A stretch of 64,000 nucleotides of DNA. It comes from Zychaea mexicana. Lineage: Eukaryota > Mucoromycota > Mucoromycetes > Mucorales > Lichtheimiaceae. Each line of letters starts with the position of its first letter. Position 1 is the stretch's first letter. Positions 1 through 12,413 of this stretch are shown here, piece by piece. The stretch is taken from positions 1 through 64,000 of the forward strand of contig NW_026516695.1 in the NCBI RefSeq assembly GCF_025766255.1. Reading direction: 5' to 3'. A program made the translations under genes and the position numbers. The notes beneath the pieces were generated by a model. It did no database searches, had not been told where the DNA came from, and saw nothing but the letters and a program-made list of their open reading frames with translations.

Positions 1-515
1 CAACTGTTTTAGCGACTGCCTTTTCGAGTTCGGCGGGTCTACGTACATCGGCTTGGACAGGGCTGTGGTGTATAGTATAAAAATCAGATAGTTTTACATA
101 TATCAGATCAGTAGTCATGATATAGTAATTTATGTCAAATCCTCCCCCCCTTCCCTGCCTTGTCATATAGGATACCAATTTTAAAAAGATTTTGCATGAA
201 CCCTTAGCTAACTAAGTAATTTTCAATACTTACAAAACTTCACCACCAGTGGTCTGACTCATTTCTTGAGCAGCTTTTTGAAGCTTTTCGAAACTACAAT
301 ATAAATTATAATTTAGTTCTGTGAAGCAACAAACAAAGGAGTGAGAGAACACAACACCACACTTGCTTTCGGCTGATAATAACTGCCTTGGCACCATGGC
401 GTACAACGGCTTCAGTCATGCCTCGACAGATACCACTACCGCCTCCAGAACAGAGAAGGACTTTGCCTTTAAAAATATTGTCTTTGAAAATATCAGTCGA
501 GTTGACAATGGACAT
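1..515 (-). CDS. SPS19: 2,4-dienoyl-CoA reductase, SDR family (5' part only)
   Basis: This short-chain dehydrogenase is a probable peroxisomal NADPH-dependent 2,4-dienoyl-CoA reductase of unsaturated fatty acid beta-oxidation. The start at 515 opens MSIVNSTDIFKDNIFKGKVL, followed by the Rossmann glycine motif as GGGSGICRG and then AVIISR. Exons read as 515-367, 293-234 and 62-1, continuing off the left edge. Exon 1 ends at a GC donor (GCAAGT): only that choice keeps frame into exon 2 (SRN-FEKLQKAAQEM), whereas the nearby GTGTGG would break it. Exon 3 gives PVQADVRRPAELEKAV, the usual second beta-strand region. The catalytic YxxxK part lies outside the window. Its partners in the pathway, two dienoyl-CoA isomerase genes, sit at 50-55 kb. 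Another SDR of the same subfamily is possible, but the N-terminus fits dienoyl-CoA reductases best. Confidence 0.82.
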
Positions 516-2399
516 GGTCGTCTACGTTGTTGGTGCTGAATTCGTTTTTGGTGGTGAGGTCAAGTAAGGTTGTTGTTGTTGTTGCTGTTATAAAGCCCTC
601 CGTCGTATTGGGTTACCGTTGACTACGTTTGTAAGCACTAATGTAAGAGGGTAAAAGAAAAAGAAACAAATACGGGAAAGGGACCTGTAATACTGCTCTG
701 TGTATCAAGATACATTAATGATGATGGTAATAGCAATTTATGCTATGTCACATTCTTTATGCGTGGGAATTGAACTCTCGCCGGCGAGGATCAGTGGCTT
801 CATCCCATCCAACCAAGTTTCTCGCAAAGTTTATTTAAAGCTAGCAAACAGCATAAAGCGTACAATCAAAAGATAATAGTGGTAGAAGCTCCATGTCAAA
901 GAGTCCCGATAATAAAAAGCATTTGGGGGTCTTTATAGGATAATATGCGCGCACGGACCTCTCTCTTTCTCTCACAGATTTTTTTTGGGACCTTGTATGA
1001 GGAATATTATATTTGCGTTTACTGTCTCTTCATAGGTTCAATATTATCAGATTAATGGTCGCTCCCTTTCCTTTTGTTTACTCGTTTCCAATTATGCTGT
1101 AAACGACATACGTCCCGTACACGGAAAAACAATCAATACTTTCTTGCTGCGTCAAGTTGTCAGGCATATTATCATCTGCAGGGACGCTTTAACTTGAGAC
1201 TTTTAACATATTTATTACTTGTAAAAGGCGTAGCAGCAGCGATTCATAATTTCCTTGGCAACAGAGAATTGTTATCGACCTGGTAACAAAAACTCATGTT
1301 ACCATGGCAACTGTTGTTGTTACCATTGTGTGTCAGCTGAACGTGAGAGTTCACGTGGCGTTGGTGTGGCATATGAACGAATAACAAGGATGGTGTTATG
1401 ATCTCATAGACATAAAATACACACAAACACTGGCTGAGCCTCCTCCTTAACAACACAGACAAATGATGCATTTTCCCGTTGTTCGTATAACCCTGTTTCA
1501 AGTCTCTGCCACGCGCTGCTACTCCTCGTATTACTTCCAAACTCCCGTTCTTTTACTACCATTCCTTCGTGCGGATGGCAAAAGTGTTACGGATCATTTC
1601 AATCAGTCTTTTGAATCAGTTGCCATGGCAAAATAGACTTGGAACCAAGAGCCGGCCTTTCGGCTTTCTTTAATCGAACAGTAGAGAGACGGACACTGTG
1701 AGTGGTTCTTACGAGGGGGGACGGATAAAAAATAGATATTGCGGAGCCTTTTTTTTTTAAGGACCCAGGCTTCCAAATTTCTAAAATATGCGTGTTTGTC
1801 TCTGTTACGACCCAAGCGAAGCAAAAGACTATTTGTTCTCTTTATAGCTTTCGCCTTTTAATAATGTCGTAGCTACTACGGTAATGCCGATCCTCTTTTC
1901 AAGGGGTGAAAAGGGGGGTGGAGGAATTTTTATTCGCTTAATTGGCTCAGCACACCGGGAAAACAATGTACACATAGCTAAAAGCTATATAAGATTGCTA
2001 CTAAGAACAATACCACTGCGTTTCGACACAGATCAATTGCATCATAAGACAGGAAAATTTTAAAGAAGAGCAAAGAGAGTGAGGAGAGAAAGAGACAATA
2101 GCGCTTCTATTGATGACAAATCTTTTGACTGAATACAGTCAAACAATACCTGTGTGTGGTAAACATTTCTGTTACCGCCGTGCAGAGCACACACACAGAG
2201 AAGAATTGACCCAGCGCTGCTGGCTGTTTCTAATTTTGTTTTTCCTTTCTTTCCTTTATTTTCTTGCCTCACAGTTTACGATTTAGAAAAAAAAGCATCT
2301 TTCCTGATATAAAAAACTATTCTTTATATATTTTTTATTCTCGACATTTGAGCGCAACTTGATACTCCTCGCCTAGTTTCCTGTGCCATTTGAAGAATA
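516..2399. other. Intergenic region between divergent genes
   Basis: This is the shared 5' side of the reductase (minus) and the Rsp5 gene (plus). I see no conserved reading frame or clear RNA gene. The stretch near 761-800 has a weak tRNA B-box resemblance on the minus strand but does not fold as a tRNA. Immediately upstream of 2400 is an AT-rich leader. Confidence 0.6.
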
Positions 2400-5937
<3,538 letters not shown>

Positions 5938-7349
5938 GTCTAGTGATAGGCCCCTTTATATCATTCTTTGTTTTCCTTCCGCCTTCTCTCTCTCTCTCTC
6001 ACTCTATAATTTTCACCTTCTTCTACTGACACGCAAAACGTTACCTATTATTCACTCACAACCCACACATGCACCACCGCACCGCGCCACTTTTCTTAGC
6101 CACTTTGTTTCTTCCATGTGTCGAGTTGTTATTTTTTGTTACTCTCACTCCTCTCTTTTCTTATTTTCTTCCCTTTTTCTCCTTATTTTTCTTTTCAAAA
6201 TGCATACAATATCTTTGTGTATACAATGAAGGATCCGTTTATATAGCATATGCTTAGTGGTGGCTAAACATACTTCACGATTGAAAAATGATCGTGATTG
6301 GGTGTTTAGTTCATAGTATGTGTGAGCTCTGCTATGCCTTATGTGAGTGACAGCTCGCATCATGGACTGGTAGTGATAATTCAATACTGGTAACAGCTTT
6401 TACTCTCTAAGAAGCCAACAGATTTTATATCTAGTCCTTCTTTATGCACGTACAATGTATAAATCCTAGCATTTATAATCATGAAGACGTGTCAAAAAGA
6501 ATAAGAATAACACGGGATCTTTTTTTCCCGATTTGCACCAGCATAGGTAAAGAAGACCAAATTGTGTTATTTATTTCGCTGTCTCTGCTTGTGCTCATAA
6601 ACGGTTCTGAATAAGAAGTGTGCTACGTTTTTCCTCTTCCAGATTCTCGCAGCAACAGCAAAGGTATCATATAATAAAAAGCGGGCTCATGATACAATAG
6701 TAGTACAATGAGGGTTGAATCCGCCGACAAACGTTATGTTTGGCTTATGATAGCATAAAAATCATCATATACTGCTACTCAATGTATCAGGCTGCGAGAA
6801 CGGCAAAAAATGAGGTAAAGGTCATTTTGAAGAATTCGAAGACTAAACTTGCTCTTTTCTAAAGAAATTTCCTTGTTAGTAAACTTACTATATAGTGTCT
6901 TGATGAAATTATTTGAGAATAAAAAAAAGCAGTAACTGTGAGGTGATTCAGCATTCTGCTGAACAGAAATGATCGCTTCTGTGGTATGTGCTTTTTTCTT
7001 GCCCCTGATGGCGTAATACAGAGAAACCTGCTCAGCAGGGTAATATGTAGTAGGGGTAACCTTTGGTATTCTCGTAGAAGCGACCGATCCTGGTAGCACA
7101 CAGTAATGGTCATTTAGCAGTAGTTTGAAAGCTACGTCCCTTTATGATAAAGAAAGGGAGGAAGACAAAAGCGGCTTCGCCGATATATAAAACGCCTATT
7201 CTTATTTTGCATGAACTGAACTTGTACACCTGCGCTAAAAAGTGAACATGTACATAATCAAATTCTTTCACTTGTTATCCCTTCATCAACGATCTAGGGC
7301 TATTGCCTAAGCAGAAACTTGCAAAAGCAACAGCAAGAAGACGTAAAAA
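5938..7349. other. Intergenic region, 3' side of RSP5
   Basis: The first 300 bases are pyrimidine-rich and probably hold the RSP5 3' UTR. The rest is AT-rich, with no frame or RNA gene that I recognise. Confidence 0.55.
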
Positions 7350-8145
7350 ATGGTCGAATCCTTTGCACCAGCCTGGACGAAATCTAATTATGCTCTGATT
7401 GCACTTGGCGGTACTTGTGCTTTCTTAGCAGCACTTAATGCCGTGGCTCGGGCCAAACGTTTCCAACCTACTTTTTGGTAATCATAGCTTCATTGGCATA
7501 TTTGTTTGAAGCAGCACTACCTTCTATAACCGGATGCGACTGGCCATACATTTTTGGTGAACATTTCTTGCACGCATTTACCGGGCCGATACTCTGGTGC
7601 AATGCGTTCGACGCTTTACAGTCTGCATATAAAGGAGATAGTGGATCAAGATGCCTGCCAGATTTTTACTCGGAAACGAGTGGGTATTCATCTCGGCTAT
7701 CTTTGGACACTCACCCTCGTGATTTGCGCCATTGTCATCGTCCGCACAACTGAGTACTACCGTTAACAGCGCAGGCTATATATCGGCTGAATCCATTGCC
7801 AACATAACAGACATTGTATACTTCACGGCCTATGTGCTGTGGGCTTATATTGCTTTCTTTCTGGTATAGCTTTACCTGATGGACCGTTCGTGTATCAGAA
7901 AATTTTAAATGCATACGTCTTGCTCCTGGTTGCTGACCAATGCTGGACATACACTCGATGCAGTGGTTGCTGCCCGCCCTGCCAATTAAACGTTCGAGAT
8001 ATCAATGACCACTTTTGTTCTTACCCGTTTCGTTGGCGTTCTTGCTATTGTGGATATCATCATTTTTGGCCTTAATCGGTGCTCATTCAGCCGCAACGAC
8101 GAAGACGAAGCAATTGCTATTACTAATGGTCCTGGGAAGGTGTAA
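7350..8145 (+). pseudogene. Frameshifted multi-pass membrane protein pseudogene
   Basis: A start at 7350 opens MVESFAPAWTKSNYALIALG in a hydrophobic frame that stops at FQPTFW. The protein-like signal then moves between frames without usable splice sites: SLAYLFEAALPSITGCDW near 7485; GYLWTLTLVICAIVIVRTTE near 7700; ITDIVYFTAYVLWAYIAFFL near 7800; LNAYVLLLVADQ near 7905; and FVGVLAIVDIIIFGLNRC near 8030, ending in a charged tail at the stop 8143-8145. Joined in order, these describe a protein of about 265 aa with several transmembrane helices, so length is kept while frame is lost at five or so places. Neighbouring genes read cleanly, so sequencing error is unlikely. I do not recognise the family; a small seven-helix fungal membrane protein is the nearest description. 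Confidence 0.55.
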
Positions 8146-9540
8146 ACTCAACAAAGGGAACGAACCATGGATCAGTTAGCGCAAGAATATTAATTGTGGT
8201 TGCATACATAACGTTTATTCCACTTTTTCTTCCTTTTGATTTTGAGCCTTCATATTACTGTATATACGTAGATTTAAAGAACCTACGTAGGCAATATTCT
8301 GATTATCATGTTTTATTTTTTGAAAGTAAAATTTGAGTAAGCTACTTCTTCCCATTGATCACCGATAATATGTATACTTTTGGTATGCTGTTAAAACTTT
8401 ATTTATTCGCTATACACAATTCGCATATATACGGTGCCTGTGTGTCTTTTAAAAACGCGTACTGTACAAAAGTACTATTTATTAATTGACCTACTCGTAC
8501 GAAACGTGGTAAGATTTCATATTATCGATTTATTCTGCGCCCATGTTTATGCTGTAGGTATATGGAATCTAAATAACTGTATGTACTGCAATTACAGCAA
8601 CAATAAGCGCATGTTGTGGGTAAGCTCTGTTTGACAAAGAGTACAGCAGAAGATACATACATGCAGCTGTGTGGCACACATCAAGGGCAATATATTATGT
8701 AAAATCTTAAAGCTTGTTTGGCAGCCCTAAATAGCGATTTCTCATTAATCTGATTGTGACAATAAAATAACAACTTGGCATGGTTTAAACAGCACAAAAT
8801 GCGAATTTGACTGGTATGACAGCCGTGTTGTCAATCTGTTGTTCTATATCAAGAGTATTCCTCACCACTGCCTAAAACGTTGATTCTGTCCTGTTAATTA
8901 CGTCGTTTTGGGAATGGATGTATTATAGTGCGATGAAGGCAGTGCTGGTAAGTGCACGACCTTTGATGGGCACTTAAAAGATAGCATTTCTCTATATGCA
9001 TCACATATAACAAGCTTTTCATTACAAGAGATGTACACTGAGGAATGATGCTATGTTGTATCCTGCTATCGCTTATACGGTCACTCTTCTACTACGAGTG
9101 TCTATCATAACTCAGAAAGAAGTGGTTTTTTGGGCTGTTTCTTATGTAATACGGACGATGTATGCGCAATGTTTTTATTTGACGATCCAGTATCTATATC
9201 TTATTGTTCGCATGAGGCGATGCAACATCCGAAGATGGATACGGAACAGCGACTACTAGGCGATACAGATGTGCAAGAGAGAGAGGTGGGGGAGGGAAGG
9301 GGAGGGGATCAGCAATAACGATAATATATACAAAGCAAAATAGAAACACACAGAAAAAGAAAAGATATTTATAAAAACGCAAGAAGAATGTGAGGCTGTT
9401 AACGACTTCCTCAGGTCCAAGTCAAAGCAAAAGCACACGCCACCGTCCAGATGGATGGATAGATCTTGACCACAGCCGATGGACCACTTGACAGGTCGGC
9501 TTCTAGGAGCGGGATGGCAGTAAAGCATCAATCTTGACCA
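8146..9540. other. Intergenic region
   Basis: I see no gene here. The final part, 9260-9540, is purine-rich on the plus strand and may be the downstream end of the minus-strand array at 9.55-10.7 kb. Confidence 0.5.
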
Positions 9541-9544
9541 TCAT

Positions 9545-10720
9545 GGTGGTGTCTGTGCACTATCGTCATTCCGAAAACAAAAGAGACGAACAGATAATGG
9601 GAATTATTAAATTACACACACACGCACACAAAAAATTCCATCGTGCTATACTTACCCATACTTCTATGATGAGACACGGGAGAACCGAACACACGGCCAG
9701 AGCAGAGCAGAGAATCGCAGCCAAGACAGAAACACTTCTTCTAGCTGCGAAAAAAAAGATCATTAGAGGGCTGCACCTACTGTGCTATCTTTATTTTTGA
9801 CACGGCATTACCATCCTCCTCTACCAAGCTGGATCCAGCTATACTTACATTTGTTTTGTCGTTTTACAGCAAAGTTATAGACAGAGAGAGAGATGGGGTC
9901 TAAGCCAATTCAAGTCCAAACAGATAATCGCAGAACCATCCTCTAATAAAAAAAAAAAACATCTATGAGCAGCTGCATACACTTTTTGACATGTCAGGGC
10001 AGACATCTTTCTGGTTTTTCAAACACGCAAAGACAAACACAAGCACAAAATCCTTTTCAGCTATACTTACTGTTATGACATCCTTGGGTTGGAGGAAGAG
10101 AGCCTTGAGCTAAAGAGAGGAAAAGCAAGAAGGACACGACCAATTCGTAAAAGAATAAGAGAAGAAATGGGAGAGACTGCCATACTGCACACCTTTGACA
10201 CGTCATCCCCAGCACCCAGGCAATCCAACTCACCTACTAATGTTCAAGTCCCTTTTTGCTTATTCTTACTATATGTTACTTGTCTGCCGGACACGATTAG
10301 CCCACACAGCATAGGGTGGAACCTGAAATAGAAAGAAAAGAAGTAAGGCCATAAGCAGATGGTTCTAAAGATGCAGCTACTTTTGACACGTCATGGCATC
10401 AGCACTCCCAACAGACACTCGACTTCTCTCCAGCTCATGCTCACATTCCTTTTTATACAGTACTTACAGCCGCTGCTTGTGCTTAAGAGTGGGGTGCAAA
10501 CTCCAAACCCGAACCAACCGAACCAAAAGTCAGAATCTTACAGTAGTAGCAGAGAAGAAAGGAGGATAACATTAGCGGCTGTATTCTGTACACACATTTC
10601 TTTAGACACGTCAAAATTCGGATCTTCTTTCGTATATCACATCCACATGCAAACCTCAAAGTACACTTCACACTTTCCATATTGTACTTACACTTGTATT
10701 TGTGCTTCTAGAGCCAACGT
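9545..10720 (-). repeat. Diverged ~200-bp tandem array with repeated minus-strand splice signals
   Basis: Two short motifs recur with a period of roughly 190-225 bp. The first, gctatacttac or a close variant, sits at 9645-9655, 9838-9848, 10060-10070, 10262-10269, 10460-10467 and 10684-10691; read on the minus strand it is the splice donor GTAAGTAtagc. The second, tttgacacgtcat or a variant, is at 9796-9808, 9984-9997, 10194-10206, 10381-10393 and 10601-10613; read on the minus strand it is TGACGTGTCAAA, followed by a short g/t stretch ending CAG or TAG, then often a pyrimidine tract and AG. On the minus strand each unit therefore looks like donor, 60-80 nt spacer, conserved box, acceptor and a short exon. 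Exonic parts are not similar to each other and give no shared protein. A spliced non-coding RNA, possibly a host for small RNAs, or a tandemly duplicated exon-intron block would fit. Confidence 0.5.
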
Positions 10721-11281
10721 GAAGGGGAGAAGGACCAGGTTAAGACGAGAAAAAGGTCTGTGTCAAAAAAGAAAGAAAGTGAGATAAACGGATCTTGAGT
10801 GATTACTTTATATTCACAACCGGTTGCATACGCTCTTCTCACTCACTAACATAACCATACACTCACCGATCCTCTAATCCGTACCAATGATACTCACATT
10901 GAATAGCTTTGGTTTAGAAACGTTGACGAGGAGGAAAAGGAGCGGCATGATTGCTGAGGCCGCGTGGTTATATTATAGTAATGAACACGCATGCTACGCG
11001 GCATTTGAGCCAGTTCATTCTCTCCAATCAGATTACTTTCTCATGTATATGACGCGCCGAGGTGTGTGGCTCCTCCAGATCAGAGAATTTATTCTACATG
11101 AATGTATGACTGTGTGAGTAGACGGGTATCGCATCGAGGAAAGACTCAAGGGATAAACATCATTAACACGATATGAAGCTCACTTCAAATCCTTCATCAT
11201 CTGAGAAGTGCCATCGCTTCAAACACGCTGAATACAAGTATCAATACAAGTATCAACGTATTCACTACACTATGTATACAG
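10721..11281. other. Intergenic region right of the array
   Basis: This would be the upstream side if the array is transcribed on the minus strand. I recognise no coding sequence and only AT-rich patches. Confidence 0.4.
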
Positions 11282-11745
11282 GGATATCCAAGATCTCATG
11301 AGACATGACGATCCTGCGCTTGCCGCTGTTCCATTTGGTAAAAAAATCATGGTCTTTGGTGTTGCCTTTCGCCAGGTATTCAACATTGTATCCTCTCTTC
11401 TACTTTGCATTCTTTTGTTATTGAGCGGTAGTATTGACAGTAAAGTATCAGATAATAGGTCGTTCCTGTGATGCCAAATGCGTAGCGCTCGCAAATCGTA
11501 CAATAGTGCTTAAATCGCTCATCAATTTGGCCCAGCGTCATCACCACCTTGAAACCAACATGCGCGTCCAACAAGCTGTCAACACCAATGATGCAAATGA
11601 GCTTCGCGAGTTTGCGCAATATTTACTTGGCATTGGTGTTGGTGCTGAGCTGTTGGTGCCAAACACCGATGACAGAGTCCGGCTACCAGATCGAATGCTC
11701 ATACCACATTACAACACGCCAAACAAGCTCTTATTATATTAATAC
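11282..11745 (+). pseudogene. Decayed PIF1-like (Helitron-type) helicase fragment
   Basis: Two pieces in different frames resemble the PIF1 helicase domain found in Helitron transposons. From 11282 one frame reads DIQDLMRHDDPALAAVPFGK followed by KIMVFGVAFRQ, matching the family pattern FGGK-vvFGGDFRQ with the GGD changed to GVA. From about 11545 another frame reads LETNMRVQQAVN, then LREFAQYLLGIG and RLPDRMLIP, matching the NMR ... FA.wLL.iG ... i.iP segment. The frame change and the lost acidic residue show it is not functional. No Rep/HUH part or element ends are visible nearby, so only a fragment remains. Confidence 0.6.
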
Positions 11746-12001
11746 AGATTATGTAATAAGTTAAATCAAGATATGGGAATGATACAACGACTTTTTATTT
11801 CATTTGTTTTTATGTTATAGAATAAGGAAGAACTTGATTATTACAACTTGAATACAGAAATTATATGTAAATTGAGTACAACCAGTTTATGATAACAACA
11901 TAGGAAGCGCAATTGATATATATCATTTAAACATTTTTTCCTTTGTTATGTTCGTTCTGGTTTAATGGCAGAGGTACTAGTCCAAATTACAACATAAATC
12001 A

Positions 12002-12304
12002 TTATTTTTCAAATCCAGGCTTTTCGACTTCACGACGATCTAGTAAGTCTCCAAGTCCGTCACCGAGGCCATCACCGAGGCCATCACCGAGGCCATCACC
12101 GAGGCCATCAATCAAATCGCCTAAATCGCCTAAATCGCCTAAATCGCCTAAATCGCCTAAATCGTCTAAATCGCCTACCGAATCCTGATCCCGCTTCTTC
12201 TGAATCAATGCCTTGCTGTTTTCATTAAGAGGAAGACCGAGGGCAACCAGGACGAAGAGTGTCAAAAAGATGGCAATGGTAAAACCAAGGAAGCTTTTCT
12301 GCAT
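12002..12304 (-). CDS. Small secreted acidic protein with Gly-Asp-Leu repeats
   Basis: A single exon encodes 100 aa. Residues 8-23 form a hydrophobic core after MQKSFLGF, consistent with a signal peptide and cleavage near ALG. A short linker leads to a dibasic site, QKKR (about 35-38), then an acidic repeat block with units of DLG (about 45-64) followed by units of GDGL (about 68-86), then a second dibasic DRR (about 89-91) and the tail EVEKPGFEK. The two KR/RR sites suggest Kex2-type processing that would release a peptide of about 50 residues (inference). The matching DNA repeats show recent unit expansion. A TATA box lies about 100 bp upstream. I know no family for it. A plus-strand Ser-Pro-Arg frame opposite is its shadow: the signal peptide and TATA box support the minus strand. 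Confidence 0.68.
   Translation of the reverse strand: MQKSFLGFTIAIFLTLFVLVALGLPLNENSKALIQKKRDQDSVGDLDDLGDLGDLGDLGDLGDLIDGLGDGLGDGLGDGLGDGLGDLLDRREVEKPGFEK
12059..12178. repeat. In-frame 12-nt and 9-nt coding repeats
   Basis: On the plus strand four to five near-identical 12-nt units (ccatcaccgagg type) are followed by about seven 9-nt units (aaatcgcct type). Both lengths are multiples of three, so copy-number change keeps the minus-strand frame that encodes the GDGL and GDL repeats. Confidence 0.85.
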
Positions 12305-12400
12305 TTTTTTCTTGATTTGTGAAGGTAGTATTTAGTGTAAAAAATATGTAAAGGATGTGTGTGTGTGTAGTAGTTGCATGATGTATTGATGGAGACTTCC

Positions 12401-12408
12401 TTTTTATA
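12401..12408 (-). promoter_or_regulatory. TATA box of the GDL-repeat gene
   Basis: The minus strand reads GGTATAAAAAGG about 100 bp before the ATG at 12304. This is a good eukaryotic TATA box at a plausible distance and supports transcription on the minus strand. Confidence 0.6.
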
Positions 12409-12413
12409 CCTTT

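Noticed and set aside
761..835. Possible minus-strand tRNA (gttcaattccc B-box-like, CCCACGCA end)
   Set aside because: The T-stem does not pair, no matching 5' acceptor strand is found and no clear anticodon arm appears. At most a decayed tRNA-derived repeat.
10359..10787. 142-codon plus-strand frame inside the 200-bp array
   Set aside because: It spans several repeat units and their minus-strand splice motifs and shows no domain-like composition.
12059..12178. CRISPR-like short repeat run
   Set aside because: The units are contiguous 9- and 12-nt coding repeats without spacers in a eukaryotic gene.
11943..12188. Plus-strand frame with Ser-Pro-Arg and Lys-Ser-Pro repeats
   Set aside because: It is the reverse complement of the GDL repeats. 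The minus strand has the signal peptide, TATA box and processing sites.
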